Below, piece after piece: positions 8,191 through 14,516 of a stretch of 26,846 nt of DNA (positions are counted from its first letter, which is position 1; each line of letters starts with the position of its first letter). Made by a program: the position numbers and the translations under genes. The DNA is from a virus: the IMG/VR virus record IMGVR_UViG_3300024273_001132, positions 1 through 26,846 of that record; one strand, written 5' to 3'. The notes beneath the pieces are model-generated. The model worked only from the letters and a program-made list of their open reading frames with translations, was not told where the DNA came from and searched no databases.

Positions 8191-8193
8191 ATA
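8186..8193 (+). promoter_or_regulatory. T4-type late promoter box TATAAATA before uvsW
   Basis: An exact TATAAATA lies across the uvsY stop codon, about 45 bases before the uvsW start. TATAAATA is the T4 late promoter consensus, and T4 uvsW is a late gene. By eye I found only three exact + strand copies in the window, all between genes (8186, 9759, 18306). Use of this box requires a gp55-like sigma, which is not in this window. Confidence 0.5.
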
Positions 8194-8220
8194 GACCTAA
8201 ATAATAAAATTTAAGTCTAT
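8191..8220 (+). promoter_or_regulatory. RNA hairpin in the uvsW leader, overlapping the late promoter
   Basis: ATAGACCTAAAT (8191-8202) pairs with ATTTAAGTCTAT (8209-8220) across the loop AATAAA, giving 12 pairs with one C-A mismatch. A run of A follows and the uvsW start lies about 14-20 bases on. A late transcript from the TATAAATA box would begin inside the left arm and could not form the hairpin, whereas early read-through RNA could. T4 uses that logic for genes such as e, soc and 49. Confidence 0.45.
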
Positions 8221-8240
8221 AAAAAATAATACTATGAGAT

Positions 8241-9749
8241 TTGGTATTAACACTAACAGAAGACAATCAATTTTTAAGAATTGATGAAGCTACTGAACTT
8301 GAGTTAGAGCAAGTAAAAATTGCACTAACAAAAAGAATAGATTCATGGAGATTTAATCCTCTTGTAAAACGCGGAGTCTGGGATGGGTATGTCTCTTATA
8401 TTAAAGATGACAAATGGATTCCTGCAGGACTTTGGCGTTTTGTCATGTCTGTATGTAAGGATTACGGATATGAGCTACAAATAGAAGGGCTCAAAAGACT
8501 TATTGATCCAAATATAAATGCAGAACAGTTTGAGACATGGGCGATAGAGTTCTTTAAGGATTCACAGTTCACTCCTCGTGACTATCAAATAGAAACTGCG
8601 TATAATATTTTAAAATTCAGAAAGTGTCTAGCAGAGCTTGCAACTTCAGCAGGTAAGACATTAATATCATTCATGGTTGTTGCCTACATGTTAGAAAAGC
8701 AAAAAGCAGAAAGAATACTTTTTATTGTGCCTAACGTTTCTCTTGTAGTGCAAGCACATGAAGATTTCCATGAATATAATTATGCAAATAGAATTCCACT
8801 AAAAATTCAACAAATATTTGCAGGCCAAAAGTTAAAATCAAATAAAAATATTATCATTGGAACCTATCAATCCTTAATTAAAAAACCAGCCGAATACTTT
8901 GCTGAATTTGATGCGGTGATAGTTGATGAAACTCACAAAGCAACCGGACAAAGTATTAAAACAATTCTTCAGAAATGTGTCAATGCTAATTATAGATTTG
9001 GACTTTCTGGTACAATTCCAAAGGACGGTACACTGGATAAATTAACCCTAATGAGCCAGACAGGTCCAGTTATTAGTGAAGTTAAAGCTGCGTTTTTACA
9101 AAAAGAAGGATATATAGCTAAATGCGCAGTTAAAATTATCCAAATGAATTATGCAACACCTAAACAAAGACTTGCATTTCAAGAATTATCTCAAAATAAA
9201 TATGACAGCAAAGATGTATTTGCACTTGAACAAAATTTCGTCATTAATAGCGAAGGTCGCCTTAACTTTATTGCAAGCGTTATATCCAGAATACCAAGGA
9301 ATAGCCTGGTACTTTTTCATAGAATTGAACATGGTAAAAAACTATATGAAAAGCTACGTCAAAATAGCAACAAAAGGGTTTTTTATGTCGATGGAGGAAC
9401 TGACAAGGATATCAGAGAAGAGTATAAAAAGAAAATGGAATCAGGCGACGAAGTTGTTATTGTCGCATCCTATGGTACTTTCTCGACCGGTATATCTATT
9501 AAAAAAATACACAGTATTTTCTTTACAGAATCGTTTAAATCAGAAGTAATTATTAGACAGTCGATTGGCCGTGGTTTAAGACAACATGAATCAAAAGACA
9601 AAGTATTAATTGTAGATTTTGTAGATGATATTAGAACAATTGAATGGGATAATTATCTGTACAAACATGGTAAAGTACGACAATCAATATATAAACAAGA
9701 GCAGTTTGATTTTTCTATAAAGAAAGTCGAATTTGAAGGAGATATATAA
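8241..9749 (+). CDS. uvsW: UvsW-like superfamily 2 helicase
   Basis: The 502-residue length is nearly identical to T4 UvsW (503). The N-terminal substrate-recognition domain is visible (DSWRFNPLVKRGVWDGYVSY at ~34-53 against T4 YRFNPRFRYGNWDGRI). Helicase motifs follow: motif I LATSAGKT (133-140), motif II VDETH (228-232), motif III LSGTI (255-259), the motif V region IVASYGTFSTGIS and motif VI RQSIGRGLRQ near 435-445. UvsW unwinds R-loops and branched intermediates and switches T4 replication from origin-dependent to recombination-dependent mode. The start is a TTG; the only nearby ATG (8234) is out of frame and stops after 16 codons. Removing one G at 8242-8243 would join the ATG to the gene, so either a true TTG start or a one-base indel is possible. 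Confidence 0.9.
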   Translation: MVLTLTEDNQFLRIDEATELELEQVKIALTKRIDSWRFNPLVKRGVWDGYVSYIKDDKWIPAGLWRFVMSVCKDYGYELQIEGLKRLIDPNINAEQFETWAIEFFKDSQFTPRDYQIETAYNILKFRKCLAELATSAGKTLISFMVVAYMLEKQKAERILFIVPNVSLVVQAHEDFHEYNYANRIPLKIQQIFAGQKLKSNKNIIIGTYQSLIKKPAEYFAEFDAVIVDETHKATGQSIKTILQKCVNANYRFGLSGTIPKDGTLDKLTLMSQTGPVISEVKAAFLQKEGYIAKCAVKIIQMNYATPKQRLAFQELSQNKYDSKDVFALEQNFVINSEGRLNFIASVISRIPRNSLVLFHRIEHGKKLYEKLRQNSNKRVFYVDGGTDKDIREEYKKKMESGDEVVIVASYGTFSTGISIKKIHSIFFTESFKSEVIIRQSIGRGLRQHESKDKVLIVDFVDDIRTIEWDNYLYKHGKVRQSIYKQEQFDFSIKKVEFEGDI

Positions 9750-9758
9750 TAAAATAAT

Positions 9759-9766
9759 ATAAATAA
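9759..9766 (+). promoter_or_regulatory. T4-type late promoter box TATAAATA before the 482-residue head polyprotein
   Basis: An exact TATAAATA, followed by a near copy TATAAATC at 9769-9776, lies in the 33-base gap before the ATG at 9783. The gene downstream looks like a head-internal protein made late. The transcript leader would be very short, about 10 bases or less. Chance occurrence in AT-rich DNA cannot be excluded. Confidence 0.45.
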
Positions 9767-9782
9767 ATATAAATCAAATAAA

Positions 9783-11231
9783 ATGGCTGAAGTTAATAAA
9801 ATTAATTCATTTAAATCATTTGCTGAAATTAAAGCACAAGGTAGCGCTTTAAAACTAAGAGAAGAGAATCAAACAAAAAGACAAGAATTAGCAAGTAATT
9901 TTACTTCAATTCTTGATGAAATGGGTATCACGAGTCTTGCTGAATTAGACGAAGAAACGCAAAAAACATTTATCTCTAAAGTATTAGGTAAAGAAACAAC
10001 CATTGTTAAGGAAGCTAAAAACGTCGAAGAAGGAAATGCATTCGGAGACGCTGTTAAAAAAGCAAAAGAAGCTGGAGAGAAAGAATTTGAATTTGAAGGA
10101 GAAACCTTTAAAGTAGAAGAATCAGTAGTTACTGAAGCTAAATTCGTAAAAGAATTTAACAAAGAAGTCTTAGATGCTAAAACTGAAGCAGAGATTCTAG
10201 CAATTTATCCTAAAGCACAATTCTTTAAAGGTAAGCACTCTCACTTTTTTGGAGAACTTGACGAAAATTTATTCTTTAAAGCCTATTATACAAATGGCAG
10301 TGAATTTAAAATTAATTCAGTATACTCTGAAAAAAATAAAGATTATGTTCATTTATATAATGAATCAGTAGTTAATGAAGCCTCGATGTCTGACATTGAC
10401 CAAATGGCACAAGATTCAAAAGATTTTAAAAGTTTTGTAAAAGAATTTACAAAAACGCATCACGACCTATCTACTGCTGGAGAACCTGGACAATTTATGG
10501 ACTGGTTACAATCAATATATGATGGCGCTAAAGAAAACATGGAAGAATCTGTTGTTACTGAAGGAAAAGACGATTATATGGCTAGATTTGGTAGTGCAAA
10601 TATAAATTTAAAGAAAGGTTATAAACACCACACTGAAGATGAATTAAATGATTTATATGATAAATTAGGAGATTTAGTTAAAACACTTAATGTTAAGGAT
10701 GTTACATTAGTATTTGAATCAGAACTTACCGAAGGTGCTAAAGAAGATGCATTATATAGAAAACAACAATTAGCTACATTAAAAAACGCTAAAAAAGACA
10801 AATCTAAAAAGATGACAATAGAATTAGATTGGATGCTAGACGAAGAGCCTTTATCAGGTAAACAATTCATGTCTGATATGAAAAAGTTTTCAATTTCTGT
10901 AGGAGAACCTACAAAGTCAAACGACGCATATAGCGGTAGCGAGTATGCTGTTAAATTTACAGGTTCTAGAGATAGCTTAAAGAAACTTATTGATAAATAT
11001 TATGGCGGCGATTCTGAAACATATCTTGATGAAGCAAAAAAGGTTTTAGTTAACGAAGCTGAAATAAATTCTGATGAAGAATTTAAAGAGTATGCATTCA
11101 CTGTGTTAAAAAACGCATTTGAATCAGATTTCGATGAAGCAAAAGCAGAAGAAATAGTTTCTGGAATACTAGCTGAAGTCGATGGAGATTACGGAGCAGC
11201 AGTAGGTATGTTAACAAGTTCATTAGCCTAA
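9783..11231 (+). CDS. Head-internal polyprotein with multiple prohead-protease-type sites (482 residues)
   Basis: The family is not recognised, but the layout is striking. Segments of 41-108 residues are separated by short repeats ending hydrophobic-x-E|(A/G): TIVKE77|A, ESVVTE118|A, ESVVNE199|A, ESVVTE260|G, ESELTE317|G and LVNE425|A. These match the T4 gp21 prohead protease rule (L/I-x-E before a small residue), relaxed to include Val. Cutting would release modules of ~41, 81, 61, 57, 108 and 57 residues plus a 77-residue N-terminal piece that has a helical FKSFAEIK segment. Each module looks like a separate small alpha/beta or helical domain; none has an obvious catalytic motif. It has a TATAAATA box upstream and a strong terminator just downstream, so it may form its own late unit. 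The alternative, a core scaffold protein degraded during maturation, is realistic. Confidence 0.6.
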   Translation: MAEVNKINSFKSFAEIKAQGSALKLREENQTKRQELASNFTSILDEMGITSLAELDEETQKTFISKVLGKETTIVKEAKNVEEGNAFGDAVKKAKEAGEKEFEFEGETFKVEESVVTEAKFVKEFNKEVLDAKTEAEILAIYPKAQFFKGKHSHFFGELDENLFFKAYYTNGSEFKINSVYSEKNKDYVHLYNESVVNEASMSDIDQMAQDSKDFKSFVKEFTKTHHDLSTAGEPGQFMDWLQSIYDGAKENMEESVVTEGKDDYMARFGSANINLKKGYKHHTEDELNDLYDKLGDLVKTLNVKDVTLVFESELTEGAKEDALYRKQQLATLKNAKKDKSKKMTIELDWMLDEEPLSGKQFMSDMKKFSISVGEPTKSNDAYSGSEYAVKFTGSRDSLKKLIDKYYGGDSETYLDEAKKVLVNEAEINSDEEFKEYAFTVLKNAFESDFDEAKAEEIVSGILAEVDGDYGAAVGMLTSSLA

Positions 11232-11249
11232 TAAATTAGATAAATAATT

Positions 11250-11279
11250 AACCTGGTATTTTTTTATATCAGGTTTTTT
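11250..11279 (+). terminator. Rho-independent terminator after the 482-residue polyprotein gene
   Basis: AACCTGGTAT (11250-11259) pairs with ATATCAGGTT (11266-11275), 10 pairs including one G-U, with a six-T loop and a six-T run (11274-11279). It lies 18 bases after the stop codon. Confidence 0.8.
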
Positions 11280-11290
11280 GTTTATATTTG
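11277..11290 (+). promoter_or_regulatory. Bacteroidota-type promoter -7 element directly abutting the terminator
   Basis: The terminator T-run continues into TTTGTTTATATTTG, containing TATATTTG (11283-11290), a match to the TAnnTTTG -7 consensus of Bacteroidota. A -33 TTTG partner at ideal spacing is not clear. The 20 bases 11270-11289 recur exactly at 18869-18888, also before a gene start. It would drive the nucleotidyltransferase gene starting at 11315. Confidence 0.55.
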
Positions 11291-11314
11291 CCTATAATTA
11301 AAATAATAAAGAAC

Positions 11315-12604
11315 ATGAAAAAAAGAATACTAGGTTTCTCAGACTTCATATCAGAAAGAGAAAACAGATTAATGATTGAAACATTAATTCTTGAAGGTGG
11401 TGCAGCAGGACACATGCAGCATCCATTCGATGATGCTTCATTAACATTCGGAGACTTTAAAGAAATGATAAATGCAGGACTTCAAGGTAGTTTAGATTTT
11501 GAAGAAGAGACCACAGAAAAAACAGATGGTCAAAATGTATTTGCAACAGTAGTAGATGGCCAAGTTAAATTTGCTAGAAATAAAACTGAATTAAAATATC
11601 CAATGGATCTTTCATCATTTAAATCTAAATTCGAAGGACACCCTAGTAAACTTGTACAAGATACATTTCAATTTGCAGCAGAAGATTTAGCAAAGCAATT
11701 ATCTAAATTATCAAGCAGTGATCAGTTAAAATATTTTAATAATGGAACTTCATTCATGAACATGGAGTTAATATATTCTAAAAATCCAAATGTAATTTAT
11801 TACGATAGAGATATTATACAATTCCATGGAATTAAACACACAGATGGCGAGGGTAATATTATTGGAGAAGATACAAAACCTGCAAAAGAAATTGCAGCAA
11901 TTTTAAAAAGCCTAAAAGCTGACATAGGAAACACATTTACTGTAATACCTCCACAGGTAATTCAAATGCATAAAGATCTTAATTTTGATGAAAACAAGGA
12001 TAAGTTCATTAAAAAAGTAGAAGATCTTAAAAAGACATTTAATTTAACAGACGCTGATGAAGTTTCAAGATATCATGAGATGTGGTGGAGAGATCAAATT
12101 GAAAAGAATTTTCCAGATTTATCCCAAACGTTTAAAGAAGGTTTGTTATTAAGATGGGCGTATGACGACAAGAAAACTCTTAACATAAGAGCGCTTGATA
12201 AAGAACTTGGAAAGGATAAAGCAGACTTGATTAAGAAATTTGATAAAGAGGATGTTAAAAAGAAATATAAAGAAAACATTAGACCATTCGAAGACCTTTT
12301 CTTAGAGTTAGGAAGTGTTATCTTAAAGAATGCAAGTAATTTTGTTGCTGCAAATCCTGCTGCTGAAATGCAACGTTTACATACTCAAATTAGAACAGAA
12401 GCTGACAAAATTAAGCTAAACGGAAGTACTGAACAGATATTAAAAGTACAATCAGAGCTTGAGCGTTTAAATAGAATTGGTGGTATTGAATCAATTATTC
12501 CAACTGAAGGAATCGTGTTCACATACAAAGGAAAGATATTTAAATTAACTGGAACCTTTGCAGCAATTAATCAATTAATGGGAATCATAAAATACGGAAG
12601 ATAA
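11315..12604 (+). CDS. Capsid-targeted ligase-superfamily nucleotidyltransferase (429 residues)
   Basis: Start chosen at the ATG 11315: an in-frame TTG at 11288 lies inside the promoter, and the ATG gives a targeting-like N-terminus (MKKRILGFSDFISERE). A prohead-type site follows at TLILE27|G28, so the first 27 residues would be removed. The mature part has motifs of covalent nucleotidyltransferases (DNA/RNA ligases, capping enzymes): motif I Lys69 in EKTDGQN, an RNK-x-EL segment at 88-92, a motif III-like NMELI with Glu151, motif IV EGIVF (398-402) and a motif V-like FKLTG near Lys410. A helical region (~220-385) interrupts the core between motifs III and IV. Substrate unknown; it might join, cap or adenylylate nucleic acid or protein in the injected cell. 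It is 2 bases upstream of another nucleotidyltransferase gene. Confidence 0.65.
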   Translation: MKKRILGFSDFISERENRLMIETLILEGGAAGHMQHPFDDASLTFGDFKEMINAGLQGSLDFEEETTEKTDGQNVFATVVDGQVKFARNKTELKYPMDLSSFKSKFEGHPSKLVQDTFQFAAEDLAKQLSKLSSSDQLKYFNNGTSFMNMELIYSKNPNVIYYDRDIIQFHGIKHTDGEGNIIGEDTKPAKEIAAILKSLKADIGNTFTVIPPQVIQMHKDLNFDENKDKFIKKVEDLKKTFNLTDADEVSRYHEMWWRDQIEKNFPDLSQTFKEGLLLRWAYDDKKTLNIRALDKELGKDKADLIKKFDKEDVKKKYKENIRPFEDLFLELGSVILKNASNFVAANPAAEMQRLHTQIRTEADKIKLNGSTEQILKVQSELERLNRIGGIESIIPTEGIVFTYKGKIFKLTGTFAAINQLMGIIKYGR

Positions 12605-12606
12605 TA

Positions 12607-14481
12607 ATGGCACTACAAAAACTTAGAGAATATTTTCAAGCAGCTAATTCAAATGAATTTAATGATTTATTAAAGAATAGAGTATTAGTCACTGAAAAAA
12701 TAGCTGCACCGTCACTACATATCCAGAGAGAAAATACAGGCTTTAAATACTATAAGACAGGAAGCAACACTCCGGTGAATATAGTAGATAGGACTATTAT
12801 TTCATTATATGAAATTGCAATAAATCACATGCAAAGTCTTTCTTTGGATAAAAAAAATCAATTGCCAATTGATTGGAGATTTGGCTTTGAGTATTTGCCA
12901 GAACTTAATGTTTCCAAAATAGAATATGCCAAAGTACCTGAAAATAATTTAATCTTAACACATATCCAACAGATTGGAGAAAATGGTAAAGTTAAGAAAA
13001 CCATTAACGATCCAATTATTTTAAACAAGTGGAAAAATGTACTAGAAGTCCAAGGACCTAGTATAATATTTGATGGGTATTTAAATGAGTTGCAGAAAAC
13101 AGAGTTGTTAGAGTTGTTAGAAATGAACGACAAGTCGTTTGGAGACAGCTTCGACTATTTAGTAGAAACTGAAGATAAAACATCATTTACTAAAAAAATT
13201 ATTAAACTATTTAATCCAAATGAAAGAGCCTCAATACTTCACGAGGACCTAGAGCACGAAATTGATGGATTAATTATTAATTTTATTGATGGAAAAACTA
13301 CTTCATCTTTTAAATTAGAAGACTTTAATAGATCTAAAATTAATGAAACAACTTCAGCAAGTCACATGTATCAAATTACAATTGCTGATTTACTAGAATA
13401 TTTAGTATCCTATGATTTAGGAGAAATAGTACTTGAAGAAGAAAACGCAGGAAACAGATACATCGAATTAATGTCGGTTTTATTTAATGGGTACATTGAA
13501 AAGAATGCAACTAAATTTGTTGGAGTTAATTTTGAAAATGCAGAATTTTCTGAGTCTAATTCTTTTAAATTAAATCCTAAGTATATTACCAATGAAAAGA
13601 CTTTAAAACATATCCAAAATGATGTGTTATCAGAACTTTTTAAAATAACACTAAGTTCATTTAGAAAGAAGAGAAATAAAACAACTGACATAATCAATCA
13701 AGACATGTTAGATAGGATGAATGAAATTATCGAGAACATTGACACTAAGATATTTGTTGAAAATACCGATGAAAATGCCATATATGATTATCAAAACTTT
13801 ATCATGCATAATAAAATTAAAAGCTCTGTTAATTTAAACGAGGCACTTAAAGTAAATCACACGGAACAGGGTAAAGAATTAGTAAATATGTTTGTTGGAA
13901 GATTTCAACCGTTTACACTAGGACATGCAAAGGTATTAGAAACAATTTACAAAGAGAACGGATATCCAGTGATTGTATTTTTAGTAAAATCAAAAACTGT
14001 TAAAAAAGGAGAAGAGTTTAGCAAACCATACGATGAGGCAACTCAGATTAAAATGTTTAATGAAGTAAAGAAACAATATAAATTCTTAAAAGAAATTAAA
14101 ATAATTCCAACAGGAGCTATTGATACGATGTTTAATGAACTTAGACCTAAATACGAACCTGTTCTTTGGGGAACCGGAAGTGATAGATTAAAAAGTTATG
14201 GTTTTCAAGTAAACAATGATTCTTATAGAGATCAATTAAATGCAAGAGCTGATTTTGGACTTTTTGAAATACCAAGAACTGATGATAATATATCAGCAAC
14301 TCAGGTTAGAAATGCCTTATTAGATGGTGATGAAAAGACATTTCAACAAATGACACCAAAGGCAATTCATGGAATGTATAAAGAATTAAAATCAAAATTA
14401 GAAGATGCAGTCGGAGTCACTTCAGAATCTCTAGTGATTGAAGGTTTAATGACGTTCGAACAATTCATGAAAAAACTATAA
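12607..14481 (+). CDS. Head-packaged fusion: ligase-like nucleotidyltransferase plus NMN-adenylyltransferase-like domain (624 residues)
   Basis: The N-terminal half shows a divergent ligase-like core: motif I Lys31 in VTEKIAAPS (the usual KxDG Gly replaced), motif III RFGFEYLPE (Glu95), motif IV HEIDGLIINF (218-225) and motif V SFKLED (Lys236). The C-terminal half (~427-600) is a nucleotidylyltransferase of the NMNAT/cytidylyltransferase fold: GRFQPFTLGH (431-440, the T-x-G-H signature), WGTGSDR (521-527) and ISATQVRNAL (562-571, the ISxTxxR signature). Two prohead-type sites flank this domain: VNLNE412|A413 exactly between the halves, and ESLVIE612|G613 near the end. The last 10 residues (MTFEQFMKKL) look like a C-terminal capsid-targeting peptide. 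The maturation protease could thus release a free NMNAT-like enzyme of ~200 residues. Substrate (NMN, nicotinate or other nucleotide) unproven. Confidence 0.7.
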   Translation: MALQKLREYFQAANSNEFNDLLKNRVLVTEKIAAPSLHIQRENTGFKYYKTGSNTPVNIVDRTIISLYEIAINHMQSLSLDKKNQLPIDWRFGFEYLPELNVSKIEYAKVPENNLILTHIQQIGENGKVKKTINDPIILNKWKNVLEVQGPSIIFDGYLNELQKTELLELLEMNDKSFGDSFDYLVETEDKTSFTKKIIKLFNPNERASILHEDLEHEIDGLIINFIDGKTTSSFKLEDFNRSKINETTSASHMYQITIADLLEYLVSYDLGEIVLEEENAGNRYIELMSVLFNGYIEKNATKFVGVNFENAEFSESNSFKLNPKYITNEKTLKHIQNDVLSELFKITLSSFRKKRNKTTDIINQDMLDRMNEIIENIDTKIFVENTDENAIYDYQNFIMHNKIKSSVNLNEALKVNHTEQGKELVNMFVGRFQPFTLGHAKVLETIYKENGYPVIVFLVKSKTVKKGEEFSKPYDEATQIKMFNEVKKQYKFLKEIKIIPTGAIDTMFNELRPKYEPVLWGTGSDRLKSYGFQVNNDSYRDQLNARADFGLFEIPRTDDNISATQVRNALLDGDEKTFQQMTPKAIHGMYKELKSKLEDAVGVTSESLVIEGLMTFEQFMKKL

Positions 14482-14516
14482 TATATAGTAATATAATATA
14501 AAATAATAAATTAAAA

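Noticed and set aside
9151-9549. 132-residue + strand open frame inside uvsW
   Set aside because: It is a shadow frame within conserved helicase sequence; its translation is low-complexity and has no own leader or motif.
11288-11314. TTG start for the 429-residue ligase-like protein
   Set aside because: The TTG lies inside the promoter-like element; the ATG at 11315 gives a leader matching the other targeted proteins.
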